DNA of 64,000 nt, taken from Herbiconiux sp. VKM Ac-1786. Lineage in GTDB: Bacteria; Actinomycetota; Actinomycetes; Actinomycetales; Microbacteriaceae. Under the pieces are notes generated by a model that was given only the letters and a program-made list of their open reading frames with translations, did no database searches and was not told the origin of the DNA. A program made the translations under genes and the position numbers. How positions within the stretch are numbered: position 1 is the first letter of the stretch; each line of letters begins with the position of its first letter. Shown one piece after another: positions 33,669 to 42,941 of this stretch. The stretch spans positions 1,240,001 to 1,304,000 of the forward strand of contig NZ_JADKSG010000001.1 in the NCBI RefSeq assembly GCF_015350805.1, written 5' to 3'.

Positions 33669-35198
33669 ATGAGCAACGCGATTCTGTGGATGCGCGACAT
33701 CACCAAGGACTTCAACGGTGTGAAGGCGCTCGACGGCGTCTCGATCGTCGTGGAGCGCGGTGAGGTGCACGCCATCTGCGGTGAGAACGGCGCCGGAAAA
33801 TCCACCCTGATGAAGGTCCTGTCCGGCGTGTACCCGCACGGCAGCTACGGCGGATCCATCGAGTTCGAAGGCCACCCGACCGCCTACAAGACCATCAACG
33901 ACAGTGAGCACGACGGCATCGTGATCATCCACCAGGAGCTCGCCCTGAGCCCCTACCTGTCGATCGCCGAGAACATCTTCCTCGGCAACGAGAACGCCAG
34001 CCGCGGCATCATCGACTGGAACAAGACCAACCGCGAGGCGGCCGTGCTGCTCGCCCGCGTCGGCCTGAACGAGAACCCGGCCACGCCGGTGCTCGAGCTC
34101 GGCGTCGGCAAGCAGCAGCTGGTCGAGATCGCCAAGGCGCTGTCCAAGCGCGTGAAGCTGCTCATCCTCGACGAGCCGACCGCCGCGCTGAACGACGACG
34201 ACTCCGAGCACCTGCTGACCCTGATCAACCACCTGCGCGAGCAGGGCATCACCTGCATCATCATCAGCCACAAGCTGAAGGAGATCCGCAAGATCGCCGA
34301 CACCGTCACGATCATCCGCGACGGCAAGACGATCGAGTCCTTCTCGATGAAGGAGGCGGATGCGACCGAGTCGCGGATCATCCGCTCGATGGTCGGCCGC
34401 CCCCTCGACAACCAGTTCCCGCCCCGCACGCCGAACATCGGCGAGGAGTACTTCCGGGTCGAGAACTGGACGGCCTACCACCCGGTCGACACCGAGCGGA
34501 AGGTCGTCGACGACGCCTCCTTCACCGTGAAGGCGGGCGAGATCGTCGGCTTCGCCGGACTGATGGGCGCCGGGCGCACCGAGCTCGCGATGAGCATCTT
34601 CGGCCGCTCCTACGGCACGAACATCTCGGGCAGGGTCTTCAAGGGCGGCAAGGAGATCCAGACCCGCACCGTGAGCGAGGCCATCCAGAACGGCCTGGCC
34701 TACGCCACGGAGGACCGCAAGAAGTTCGGCCTCAACCTGATCGGCGACATCTCCGAGAACATCTCGGCCGCCGCGCTGAACAAGCTCGCCAAGGGCGGGG
34801 TGGTCGACCGCAACCAGGAGAACAAGGTGGCCGACGGCTACCGCGCCTCGATGAACATCAAGGCGCCCTCGGTGTCGTCCATCGTGGGCAAGCTCTCGGG
34901 CGGCAACCAGCAGAAGGTCGTGCTGTCGAAGTGGATGTTCACCGGCCCCGACGTACTGATCCTCGACGAGCCCACCCGCGGCATCGACGTGGGAGCCAAG
35001 TACGAGATCTACGGCATCATCAACCAGCTCGCCTCCGAGGGCAAGGCGGTCATCGTCATCTCCTCGGAGCTGCCCGAGCTGATCGGTCTCTCCGACCGCA
35101 TCTACACCATCTCCGAAGGCCGGATCACCGGCGAGGTCGTCCGTGAGGACGCGACGCAGGAAACACTCATGCACTACATGACCGCGGGAAGGGACTGA
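33669..35198 (+). CDS. mmsA: Sugar ABC transporter ATP-binding protein (MmsA/XylG type)
   Basis: 509 residues with two fused nucleotide-binding domains. The first has Walker [12 protein letters not shown]-loop [20 protein letters not shown], signature [17 protein letters not shown], Walker [12 protein letters not shown] and switch ISHK. The second is degenerate at Walker A ([10 protein letters not shown]) but keeps [14 protein letters not shown] and [12 protein letters not shown], as usual for CUT2 importers. It powers import of the sugar delivered by ChvE. The ATG at 33669 is preferred over the TTG at 33648. It is followed by mmsB after five bases. Confidence 0.93.
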   Translation: MSNAILWMRDITKDFNGVKALDGVSIVVERGEVHAICGENGAGKSTLMKVLSGVYPHGSYGGSIEFEGHPTAYKTINDSEHDGIVIIHQELALSPYLSIAENIFLGNENASRGIIDWNKTNREAAVLLARVGLNENPATPVLELGVGKQQLVEIAKALSKRVKLLILDEPTAALNDDDSEHLLTLINHLREQGITCIIISHKLKEIRKIADTVTIIRDGKTIESFSMKEADATESRIIRSMVGRPLDNQFPPRTPNIGEEYFRVENWTAYHPVDTERKVVDDASFTVKAGEIVGFAGLMGAGRTELAMSIFGRSYGTNISGRVFKGGKEIQTRTVSEAIQNGLAYATEDRKKFGLNLIGDISENISAAALNKLAKGGVVDRNQENKVADGYRASMNIKAPSVSSIVGKLSGGNQQKVVLSKWMFTGPDVLILDEPTRGIDVGAKYEIYGIINQLASEGKAVIVISSELPELIGLSDRIYTISEGRITGEVVREDATQETLMHYMTAGRD

Positions 35199-35203
35199 CC
35201 CCG

Positions 35204-36424
35204 ATGACGAACACAGCCACCGAAGCACCGACCGAGCCCTCGGGCCCGGCCCCGGTCAAGTCGCCCCGCCGGATGCGGGTCGACCTCCGTCAGTACGGCA
35301 TCCTCGCCGCCCTGGCGATCATCATCCTGCTGTTCGAGGTGCTCACCAACGGGCGCCTGCTGATGCCCGGCAACATCAACAACCTGATCCAGCAGAACTC
35401 CTACGTGCTGATCCTCGCGATCGGCATGGTGATCGTCATCATCGCCGGCCACATCGACCTCTCGGTCGGCTCGGTCGTCGCGCTGGTGGGAGCGGTCGCG
35501 GCCCTCGCCATGAACAGCTGGGGCCTGCCGTGGTGGGCCGCCGTGCTGCTCGCCCTCGTCGTCGGCGCCGTGATCGGTGCCTGGCAGGGCTTCTGGGTCG
35601 CCTTCGTCGGCATCCCGGCGTTCATCGTGACCCTCGCGGGCATGCTGATCTTCCGCGGCCTGACCCTCGTGCTGCTCACCGGCGGCACCATCTCGGGCCT
35701 GCCCGACGAGTTCACCGCCATCGGCGCCGGCTGGCTGCCGCCGTTCCTCGGTGAGGCGCTCGACGGCCGCGACACCCTGACGCTCGTGCTCGGCGTACTG
35801 GCCTCGGCCGCCTTCATCGTGCAGCAGGTGCGCACCCGCGCCACCCTGCGCAAGCTGGAGCTGCCGCGCGAGCCCGCCGTCTCGGCGATCATCAAGAGCG
35901 CCATCCTGGTCATCGCCGTGATGGCGCTGGCCTGGCAGCTGAGCGCCTACTCGGGCACCCCGATCATCCTGATCATCCTCGCCGTGCTCATCCTGCTGTA
36001 CACCTTCGTGCTCAACCGCACCGTGTTCGGCCGGCACGTCTACGCGATGGGCGGCAACCTGTTCGCCGCGCAGATGAGCGGTGTGAAGACCCAGTGGGTG
36101 AACTTCTTCATCTTCGTGAACATGGGAGTGCTCGCCGCCCTCGCCGGTGTGGTCGCCACCGCCCGCGCAGGATCGGCGGTCGCGAGCGCCGGCCAGAGCT
36201 ACGAGCTCGACGCCATCGCCGCCGTGTTCATCGGTGGAGCGGCCGTTCAGGGCGGTGTCGGAACCGTCGTCGGCGCCGTCATCGGTGGTCTCGTGATGGG
36301 CGTGCTGAACATGGGCCTGTCGATCCTCTCGGTCGACGCCGCCTGGCAGCAGGCCATCAAGGGCATGGTGCTGCTGCTCGCCGTGGCGTTCGACATCATC
36401 AACAAGCGGCGGTCGGGCCGCTGA
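35204..36424 (+). CDS. mmsB: Sugar ABC transporter permease (MmsB/XylH type)
   Basis: 406 residues with about ten or more membrane segments. The CUT2 permease pattern is clear: NLIQQNSYVLILAIGMVIVIIAGHIDLSVGSVVALVGAV, GFWVAFVGIPAFIVTLAGMLIFRGLTLVL, and the coupling-loop region VFGRHVYAMGGNLFAAQMSGV followed by AIAAVFIGGAAVQGGVGTVVGAVIGGLVMGVLNMGLSIL. It forms the membrane channel with MmsA and ChvE. It ends before a hairpin; the ROK regulator gene comes next. Confidence 0.93.
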   Translation: MTNTATEAPTEPSGPAPVKSPRRMRVDLRQYGILAALAIIILLFEVLTNGRLLMPGNINNLIQQNSYVLILAIGMVIVIIAGHIDLSVGSVVALVGAVAALAMNSWGLPWWAAVLLALVVGAVIGAWQGFWVAFVGIPAFIVTLAGMLIFRGLTLVLLTGGTISGLPDEFTAIGAGWLPPFLGEALDGRDTLTLVLGVLASAAFIVQQVRTRATLRKLELPREPAVSAIIKSAILVIAVMALAWQLSAYSGTPIILIILAVLILLYTFVLNRTVFGRHVYAMGGNLFAAQMSGVKTQWVNFFIFVNMGVLAALAGVVATARAGSAVASAGQSYELDAIAAVFIGGAAVQGGVGTVVGAVIGGLVMGVLNMGLSILSVDAAWQQAIKGMVLLLAVAFDIINKRRSGR

Positions 36425-36455
36425 CACGCGCGCCGGTCACCCGGCGTTAAGCTTC

Positions 36456-36483
36456 GGGGGCGGTCGTCACAGCGGCCGCCCCC
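36456..36483 (+). terminator. Terminator after mmsB
   Basis: GGGGGCGG (36456-36463) pairs with CCGCCCCC (36476-36483), giving about 8-10 bp of stem, with an adjacent G/T mismatch. Confidence 0.6.
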
Positions 36484-36556
36484 TTCGCATCCCCACCGTC
36501 CGCACCATCCCGCTGTCCGCCCACCCGCTCATCCGTCGCCGCTCGAGGAGGTCGCC

Positions 36557-37759
36557 GTGTCCGTCCTCGGTACTCCGCGCCCGGTCAGCGCCGGCGTCGG
36601 CAACAGCAACGACCAGACCCGCCGGCACAACCTGTCGACCATCCTGACCACCCTGCACCACGGCGGGGCGCAGACGCGGGCCGACCTCACCCGGCGTCTC
36701 GGCCTGAACCGCTCGACGATCGCCGCCCTCGTCGGCGAGCTCGTCGACCTCGGCCTCGCCCACGAGACCGCGAGCACCGAGCACGGCGGCGTCGGCCGGC
36801 CGAGCCCGACCGTGACGCCCTCGGAGCAGATCGCGGCCATCGCGGTGAACCCCGACACCGACGCCATCATCATCGGCCTCGTGGGGCTCGGCGGCGTCGT
36901 GCACAAGCGCATCCGCTACGAGACCGCGGGCGTGCCGACCGTGCGCGAGACGGTCAACATCGTCAAGGCCGTGATCGACGGGATGCGCAGCGAGCTCGAC
37001 GCCTCCTTCCGCATCGCGGGCGTCGGCATCGCGGTGCCCGGCCTGGTGCGCGCCGGCACCGGCGTGGTCACCCTGGCCCCGCACCTCGACTGGCACGACG
37101 AACCGCTCGCCGAGCTGGTGACCGAGGCGCTCGGCTACCCCGCCACCGTCGCCAACGACGCGAAGGCGGGCATCATCGCCGAGAGCGTCTACGGCGCCGG
37201 ACGCGGGATCGACGACCTCGTCTACGTCAACGGCAGCGCCAGCGGCATCGGCGGCGGCGTGCTCGTCGGCGGCGTGCCGCTGCGCGGGGCCCAGGGCTAC
37301 GCCGCCGAGCTCGGCCACATCAGCGTCGCCGGCAGCGGCATCGACTGCCACTGCGGCCGGGTCGGCTGCCTCGAGACCGAGGTGCACCTCGCGGGGCTCC
37401 TCGCCGCCATGGGGCGCGACCACCTTGACGCCGACGAGTTCGACCAGCTGCTGCTGACCAGCTCCGACCCGGCCGTCGAGGCCGAGATCACCCGGCAGCT
37501 CGACGTGCTGACGCTCGCGCTGGCAGACTTCGTGAGCGTGTTCAACCCCTCGCGCATCCTGCTCGGGGGGTTCCTCGGGTCGCTGTTCGCCGCGCATCCG
37601 GAGCGCATCGTCGAGGGCGTGCGGGCCGCGTCGTTCGCCCAGCTCGCCGACGAGCTCACCATCGAGCGGGCCCAGCTGCGCTCGCGCCTGCTCGTTGTGG
37701 GCGCGGCCGAGATCGCCTTCGAGCAGCTGCTCGCCGACCCGGCGGGCATGTGGGCGTGA
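36557..37759 (+). CDS. ROK-family transcriptional regulator (XylR/NagC-like)
   Basis: 400 residues. The N-terminal winged helix-turn-helix is NLSTILTTLHHGGAQTRADLTRRLGLNRSTIAALVGELVDLGLA. The ROK sugar-binding domain follows, with VGIAVPGLVRAGTGVV, ATVANDAKAGIIAESVYGAGRG and the zinc-binding motif ISVAGSGIDCHCGRVGCLETE (Cys residues present). It keeps the regulator form rather than being a lone glucokinase. The GTG start at 36557 has GAGGAGG upstream. Its position after chvE-mmsAB and near xylA makes it the probable xylose or multiple-sugar repressor. Confidence 0.88.
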   Translation: MSVLGTPRPVSAGVGNSNDQTRRHNLSTILTTLHHGGAQTRADLTRRLGLNRSTIAALVGELVDLGLAHETASTEHGGVGRPSPTVTPSEQIAAIAVNPDTDAIIIGLVGLGGVVHKRIRYETAGVPTVRETVNIVKAVIDGMRSELDASFRIAGVGIAVPGLVRAGTGVVTLAPHLDWHDEPLAELVTEALGYPATVANDAKAGIIAESVYGAGRGIDDLVYVNGSASGIGGGVLVGGVPLRGAQGYAAELGHISVAGSGIDCHCGRVGCLETEVHLAGLLAAMGRDHLDADEFDQLLLTSSDPAVEAEITRQLDVLTLALADFVSVFNPSRILLGGFLGSLFAAHPERIVEGVRAASFAQLADELTIERAQLRSRLLVVGAAEIAFEQLLADPAGMWA

Positions 37760-37793
37760 GCGCCCGCGTGATCGCAGTGATCGGGGTGCCTCT

Positions 37794-38537
37794 GTGATCG
37801 GGGCCGAGCGCCGCGAGCTGCTGCTGGCGCGGCTCGCCGAGCACGGCATCATCCGGCTCGAGGAGTCGGCGGCCGCCCTCGGCGTCTCGACCATGACGGT
37901 GCGCCGCGACCTCGAGGCGCTCGAGCACGAGGGCGTCGTCGCCCGGGTGCGCGGCGGGGCCGTCGCGACCGTGAAGGCCCGCTCCTTCACCGAGCGGCAG
38001 GGCGTCGACGACGCCGCGAAGACCGTCATCGCCCAGAAGGCGCTCGACCTCGTGCCCGCCACCGGGTCGATCGCGGTCGACGCCTCCTCCACCTCGGGCC
38101 ACCTGCTGGCGCAGCTGCGCCCGGCCACCGATCTCGTGGTCGCCACCAACTCGGCGCACAACCACGCCCGCGCCCGCGCCGTGCGGGGCGTGCGCGCCGT
38201 GCTGCTCGGCGGCGAGCTCGAGCCCCGCACCGAGAGCTTCGTCGGCCCGATCGCCTGCGCCGCGGCCGGCATGCTCACCTACGACCGCTTCTTCACCAGC
38301 GCGAGCGCCGTCGACGCCGAGCACGGCACCACCGAGACGATCATCGAGGAGGCGCAGGTCAAGCGCGAGCTCGTGCGCGCCGCCCGCGAGACCGTGCTGC
38401 TGCTGGACTCCTCGAAGCTGTCGCGCCGGGCCATGGCCGTGGCCATCCCGTGGTCGGGCATCTCGATCCTCGTCACAGAGCTCGATCCGGCGGATGCGCG
38501 GCTCGACCCGCTCCGCGACCTCGTCGAGCTGCGCTGA
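37794..38537 (+). CDS. DeoR/GlpR-family transcriptional regulator
   Basis: 247 residues. The DeoR helix-turn-helix is RRELLLARLAEHGIIRLEESAAALGVSTMTVRRDLEALEHEGVVARVRGG. The sensor domain has the family motifs IAVDASSTSGHLLAQL, VVATNSAHNHARARAV, GELEPRTESFVGPIA, DRFFTSASAVDAEHGTTE and VLLLDSSKLSRRAMA. Such proteins respond to phosphorylated sugars. The GTG at 37794 is the most likely start. It precedes rhaEW by about 100 bases, and a perfect odd palindrome TGTGAAGTTCACA over the rhaEW promoter is its candidate operator; rhamnulose-1-phosphate is a plausible inducer. Confidence 0.85.
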   Translation: MIGAERRELLLARLAEHGIIRLEESAAALGVSTMTVRRDLEALEHEGVVARVRGGAVATVKARSFTERQGVDDAAKTVIAQKALDLVPATGSIAVDASSTSGHLLAQLRPATDLVVATNSAHNHARARAVRGVRAVLLGGELEPRTESFVGPIACAAAGMLTYDRFFTSASAVDAEHGTTETIIEEAQVKRELVRAARETVLLLDSSKLSRRAMAVAIPWSGISILVTELDPADARLDPLRDLVELR

Positions 38538-38597
38538 ACCGACCGCCGTTTCGACCGCTCCCGGTGCCCGCCCGTTGACCGCCGCGCGGCCCGGTGT

Positions 38598-38617
38598 TAT
38601 GTTTTGTGAAGTTCACA
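38598..38617 (+). promoter_or_regulatory. rhaEW promoter with 13-bp palindromic operator
   Basis: TATGTT (38598-38603) is followed one base later by TGTGAAGTTCACA (38605-38617), a perfect palindrome around a central G. It differs from the LacI-type operators at rhaM and rhaI, so another regulator, probably the adjacent DeoR protein, should bind it. Confidence 0.55.
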
Positions 38618-38642
38618 CGCCATGACATCCGATGGAGCATCC

Positions 38643-40679
38643 ATGACCTCGCAGGCCGCCGCCGATCTGATCGCGCGCTCGAACCGACTCGGTTCCGACC
38701 CGAAGAACACCAACTACGCCGGCGGCAACACCTCCGCCAAGGGCCTCGAGGTCGACCCCGTGACGGGCGAGGACGTCGAGCTGATGTGGGTCAAGGGCTC
38801 CGGCGGCGACCTCGGCACCCTGACCGAGTCGGGCCTCGCCGTGCTGCGCGTCGACCGCCTGCGCGCGCTCGTGAACGTCTACCCCGGCGTCGACCGCGAG
38901 GACGAGATGGTCGCCGCCTTCGACTACACGCTGCACGGCAAGGGCGGCGCCGCCCCCTCGATCGACACGGCGATGCACGGCCTCGTGGACGCGAACCACG
39001 TCGACCACCTGCACCCCGATTCGGGCATCGCGATCGCCACGGCGGCCGACGGCGAAGAGCTCACCCGCACCATCTTCGGCGACAAGGTGGTCTGGGTGCC
39101 GTGGCGCCGCCCGGGCTTCCAGCTCGGCCTCGACATCGCCGCCATCAAGGCCGAGAACCCCGAGGCGATCGGCTGCATCCTCGGCGGCCACGGCATCACC
39201 GCCTGGGGCGACACCAGCGAGGAGAGCGAGCGCAACTCGCTCTGGATCATCGACACCGCCGCCGAGTACATCGCCGCGCACGGCCGGCCCGAGCCGTTCG
39301 GCCCCGCGCTCGACGGCTACGGCGCCCTCGAGCCCGCCGAGCGTCGCGCCAAGGCCGCCGCCCTCGCGCCGACCATCCGCGGTCTCGCCTCGACGGACAA
39401 GGCGCAGGTCGGTTCCTTCACCGACGCCGACGTCGTGCTCGACTTCCTGGCGAGCGCCGAGCACCCGCGCCTCGCCGCGCTCGGCACCAGCTGCCCCGAC
39501 CACTTCCTGCGCACCAAGGTGAAGCCGCTCGTGCTCGACCTGCCGGCCGACGCGAGCGTCGAGGACTCGATCGCCCGCCTGAAGGAGCTGCACGCGGCCT
39601 ACCGCGAGGACTACGCCGCCTACTACGACCGCAACGCCGTCGAGGGCTCGCCCGCCATGCGCGGCGCCGACCCCGCCATCGTGCTCGTGCCGGGCGTCGG
39701 CATGTTCAGCTACGGCGCGAACAAGCAGACCGCCCGCGTCGCCGGCGAGTTCTACATCAACGCGATCAACGTGATGCGCGGCGCCGAGGCGCTCAGCACC
39801 TACGCGCCGATCGACGAGGCCGAGAAGTTCCGCATCGAGTACTGGGCGCTCGAGGAGGCCAAGCTGCAGCGCCTGCCGAAGCCGAAGTCGCACGCCACCC
39901 GGGTGGCCCTCGTGACCGGTGCCGCATCCGGGATCGGCAAGGCCATCGCCACCCGTCTCGCCGCCGAGGGCGCCTGCGTCGTGATCGCCGACCTCGACCT
40001 GGCCAAGGCCGAGGCGGCGGCCGCCGAGCTCGGCGGCACCGACGTCGCGATCGGCGTGCAGGCGAACGTCACCAGCGAGGCCGAGATCCAGGCCGGCATC
40101 GAGGCGGCGCTGCTGCAGTTCGGCGGCCTCGACCTCGTCGTGAACAACGCCGGCCTGTCGATCTCGAAGCCGCTGCTCGAGACCACCGAGAAGGACTGGG
40201 ACCTGCAGCACGACGTGATGGCCAAGGGCTCCTTCCTCGTCTCGAAGGCCGCCGCGAAGGTGCTGATCGAGCAGGAGATGGGCGGCGACATCATCTACAT
40301 CTCGTCGAAGAACTCGGTCTTCGCGGGCCCGAACAACATCGCCTACTCGGCGACGAAGGCCGACCAGGCCCACCAGGTGCGGCTGCTCGCGGCCGAGCTC
40401 GGCGAGTACGGCGTGAAGGTCAACGGCATCAACCCCGACGGCGTCGTGCGCGGCTCGGGCATCTTCGCCGGCGGCTGGGGCGCCAAGCGTGCCGCGGTCT
40501 ACGGCGTGCCCGAGGAGGAGCTCGGCGCCTACTACGCCCAGCGCACGCTGCTGAAGCGCGAGGTGCTCCCCGAGAACGTGGCCAACGCGGTCGCGGTGCT
40601 CACGGGCAGCGACCTCACGCACACCACGGGCCTGCACATCCCCGTCGACGCGGGCGTCGCCGCGGCCTTCCTCCGTTAG
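38643..40679 (+). CDS. rhaEW: Bifunctional rhamnulose-1-phosphate aldolase/L-lactaldehyde dehydrogenase
   Basis: About 678 residues. The N-terminal class II aldolase-like domain (1 to ~410) has ARSNRLGSDPKNTNYAGGNTSAKG, WVKGSGGDLGTL, and VDANHVDHLHPDSGIAIATA, whose His residues bind Zn2+. The C-terminal short-chain dehydrogenase has the NAD-binding GAASGIGKAI motif, NNAGLS, a catalytic serine in ISSKNSVFAGPNN, and YSATK (Tyr and Lys). The protein cleaves rhamnulose-1-phosphate to dihydroxyacetone phosphate and L-lactaldehyde, then oxidises the latter to lactate. GGAG five bases before the ATG at 38643 favours it over the ATG at 38622. Its TAG stop is part of the rhaB promoter. Confidence 0.93.
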   Translation: MTSQAAADLIARSNRLGSDPKNTNYAGGNTSAKGLEVDPVTGEDVELMWVKGSGGDLGTLTESGLAVLRVDRLRALVNVYPGVDREDEMVAAFDYTLHGKGGAAPSIDTAMHGLVDANHVDHLHPDSGIAIATAADGEELTRTIFGDKVVWVPWRRPGFQLGLDIAAIKAENPEAIGCILGGHGITAWGDTSEESERNSLWIIDTAAEYIAAHGRPEPFGPALDGYGALEPAERRAKAAALAPTIRGLASTDKAQVGSFTDADVVLDFLASAEHPRLAALGTSCPDHFLRTKVKPLVLDLPADASVEDSIARLKELHAAYREDYAAYYDRNAVEGSPAMRGADPAIVLVPGVGMFSYGANKQTARVAGEFYINAINVMRGAEALSTYAPIDEAEKFRIEYWALEEAKLQRLPKPKSHATRVALVTGAASGIGKAIATRLAAEGACVVIADLDLAKAEAAAAELGGTDVAIGVQANVTSEAEIQAGIEAALLQFGGLDLVVNNAGLSISKPLLETTEKDWDLQHDVMAKGSFLVSKAAAKVLIEQEMGGDIIYISSKNSVFAGPNNIAYSATKADQAHQVRLLAAELGEYGVKVNGINPDGVVRGSGIFAGGWGAKRAAVYGVPEEELGAYYAQRTLLKREVLPENVANAVAVLTGSDLTHTTGLHIPVDAGVAAAFLR

Positions 40680-40682
40680 GCT
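40677..40682 (+). promoter_or_regulatory. TAGGCT -10 for rhaB, overlapping the rhaEW stop codon
   Basis: TAGGCT starts with the rhaEW TAG stop and lies six bases before the rhaB ATG at 40689. No ribosome-binding site is visible. Confidence 0.6.
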
Positions 40683-40688
40683 CCGGGC

Positions 40689-42128
40689 ATGACGGCAGCG
40701 GTGGCCGCGGTCGACCTCGGGGCGACCAGCGGGCGGGTGATGCTCGGCTACGTCGGGCACGACGAGCTGCGGCTCGTGCCCGTCGCGCGCTTCCCGAACA
40801 CCCCCGTGCGGGTGATCGACGGCCTGCACTGGAACATCCTCGAGCTCTACCGCAGCGTCACCGCCGGCCTCGCGTCGGCGCTGCGCGAGGAGCCCGACGT
40901 GCGCAGCATCGCGGTCGACTCCTGGGCGGTCGACTACGCGCTGCTCCGGGGCGGGCGGATGCTCGGCACCCCGTACCACTACCGCGACGACCGCACGGCC
41001 GAGGGTGTCGAGGCCACGCACGCCCTCGTCTCCCCCGCCGAGCTGTACGCCGCGAACGGCCTGCAGTTCCTCGCCTTCAACACGCTGTACCAGCTGGCCG
41101 CCGACCGCGCATCCGGAACCCTCGATCTCGCCGACGGGATGCTGCTCGTACCCGACCTGGTGAACTTCTGGCTCACCGGCGAGCGGCGGGCCGAGGTCAC
41201 GAACGCGTCGACGACCGGACTGCTGAACGTGCACTCGGGCGCGTGGGACGGGGAGCTCGTCGAGCGCCTCGGGCTGCCGGCGGGCATCCTGCCGCCGCTC
41301 GTCATGCCCGGTTCGACCGTCGGAACGCTGCTGCCCGCGGTGGCCGCGGAGCTCGGCGCCCCGGCGTCGCTCCCGGTGAGCGCGGTCGGCTCGCACGACA
41401 CCGCGTCGGCGGTGGTCGCCGTGCCGTCGACGGCCGAGGACATCGCGTACATCTCCAGCGGCACGTGGTCGCTCGTGGGGGTGGAGCTCGAGCATCCGGT
41501 GGTCTCGGAGGAGGGGCGCCTCGCGGGGTTCACCAACGAGGGCGGAGTGGACGGGCGCATCCGCTACCTGCAGAACGTCTCGGGGCTCTGGCTGCTGTCG
41601 GAGTCGGTGCGCACCTGGGAGCGCGACGGGGTGCCGATCGACCTGCCGACGCTGATCGCCGAGGCCGCGGCGGTCACGACGGAGGTGCCGGTGTTCGACG
41701 CCGGGGACGCCGTGTTCGTGGCGCCGGGCGACATGCCCGCGCGGATCGCGGACTGGTTCGGCTCGCGGGGGATGCCCGCACCGCAGTCCCGGGCCGAGTT
41801 CGTGCGGAGCATCCTGGAGAGCCTCGCCGCCGCCTACGCGCAGTCGATCGAGGCGGCCACCGCGCTCTCGGGGCGCGCGGTCTCGGCCATCCACGTGGTG
41901 GGCGGCGGGTCGCAGAACACCCTGCTCTGCCAGCTCACCGCCGACCGCACCGGGCGCCCGGTGCTCGCCGGGCCGGTCGAGGCGACCGCGATCGGCAACG
42001 TGCTCGTGCAGGCGCGGGCGCAGGGCCTCGTGGCCGGGGACTCCTCGCTCGAGGCGCTGCGGTCCCTGGTGGCGCGCACCTTCCGCCCGGTGCGCTACGA
42101 GCCTGCTCGCGGGCGGCACTCAGGGTAG
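40689..42128 (+). CDS. rhaB: Rhamnulokinase
   Basis: 479 residues of the FGGY kinase family. The N-terminal phosphate loop is VAAVDLGATSGRVMLG and the substrate region is SIAVDSWAVDYALL. LLMIPDL-type family text is LLVPDLVNFWLTGERRAEVTNASTTGLLN. The C-terminal ATP site includes AYISSGTWSLVGVE, FTNEGGVDGRIRYLQNVSGLWLL and HVVGGGSQNTLLCQLTADRTGRPV. It phosphorylates L-rhamnulose to rhamnulose-1-phosphate, feeding the aldolase encoded just upstream. A leaderless promoter may allow transcription independent of rhaEW. Confidence 0.93.
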   Translation: MTAAVAAVDLGATSGRVMLGYVGHDELRLVPVARFPNTPVRVIDGLHWNILELYRSVTAGLASALREEPDVRSIAVDSWAVDYALLRGGRMLGTPYHYRDDRTAEGVEATHALVSPAELYAANGLQFLAFNTLYQLAADRASGTLDLADGMLLVPDLVNFWLTGERRAEVTNASTTGLLNVHSGAWDGELVERLGLPAGILPPLVMPGSTVGTLLPAVAAELGAPASLPVSAVGSHDTASAVVAVPSTAEDIAYISSGTWSLVGVELEHPVVSEEGRLAGFTNEGGVDGRIRYLQNVSGLWLLSESVRTWERDGVPIDLPTLIAEAAAVTTEVPVFDAGDAVFVAPGDMPARIADWFGSRGMPAPQSRAEFVRSILESLAAAYAQSIEAATALSGRAVSAIHVVGGGSQNTLLCQLTADRTGRPVLAGPVEATAIGNVLVQARAQGLVAGDSSLEALRSLVARTFRPVRYEPARGRHSG

Positions 42129-42223
42129 AGGTCGTCCGGCCGTGACAGAATCGTGACCACAGCCGGGCGACCCGTTCGCCGAACCGATCGGCTGAGGCGA
42201 CAGAAGGTGCGTGCCCGACGACC

Positions 42224-42907
42224 ATGCGACGTGAACTGAACATCATCAGTTACAACCTCCGCAAGCACCACGCGAGCGGAGAGCTGATCGACCTCTCGAA
42301 GCTCTACGACGTCGACATCCTCTGCCTGCAGGAGTGCGACACCGAGGACATGCCCCCGGTGATCGAGCACCTCGTGCTGGCCGACTCCACCAAGACGAAC
42401 CGGCTCGGGCTCGCGATCTACTTCCGCGCCGACCGCTTCGAGCTGCGCGGCACGCGCGTGTTCGCCCTGCGCAAGTCGATGCACGACCGCGTGATGGCGC
42501 CGGCGCACGAGCGGCTGCTCGCCGCGAAGCTGTACGACCACTCGCTCGGCAAGGAGATCCTCGTCGGCTCGTTCCACGCGGCCCCGCTCACCGCCACGAA
42601 CTCGCTGCGGCGCAAGCAGATCGCGGCCGCCCACGGCGCGCTGCGGGTGATGGGGCCGGGCCTGCCGACCGTCATGGTCGGCGACTACAACTACCCATGG
42701 TTCCGCAGCAACCTCAGCGAGCGCATGGAGGAGTCGGGCTACCTGCTCTCCTTCAGCGACAAGCCGACCTACGCGCGGTACAAGTACTTCAAGGGGCACT
42801 TCGACTTCGTAACCTCGGCGCACACCCGCATCGACTCGATCGACACGCTGCCCCAGGGCGAGAGCGACCACCTGCCGATCCTGGTGGTCGCGGGGGTCGA
42901 GGACTAG
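42224..42907 (+). CDS. Endonuclease/exonuclease/phosphatase (EEP) family protein
   Basis: 227 residues, close to the minimal EEP core. Motifs are NIISYNLRKHH near the start, LCLQECD (metal-binding Glu), VGSFHAAPLTATN (catalytic His), VMVGDYNYPWF (Asp and Asn) and GESDHLPILVV (Asp-His pair). The full catalytic set is visible, so it should be an active Mg2+-dependent phosphodiesterase or phosphatase. Substrates in the family range from DNA to phospholipid headgroups, and nothing here decides between them. There is no signal peptide. It stands alone between rhaB and a convergent NAD-kinase-like gene. Confidence 0.82.
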   Translation: MRRELNIISYNLRKHHASGELIDLSKLYDVDILCLQECDTEDMPPVIEHLVLADSTKTNRLGLAIYFRADRFELRGTRVFALRKSMHDRVMAPAHERLLAAKLYDHSLGKEILVGSFHAAPLTATNSLRRKQIAAAHGALRVMGPGLPTVMVGDYNYPWFRSNLSERMEESGYLLSFSDKPTYARYKYFKGHFDFVTSAHTRIDSIDTLPQGESDHLPILVVAGVED

Positions 42908-42941
42908 CGCCTCCCACTGCCGCCCGACCGCTCCCGATCGC

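Noticed and set aside
38613-42119. A 3.5-kb open frame antisense to rhaEW and rhaB, and a second one in another sense frame
   Set aside because: High GC keeps shadow frames open. The sense frames contain complete conserved enzyme motifs, whereas the shadows are Arg/Ala/Gly-rich without recognisable domains.
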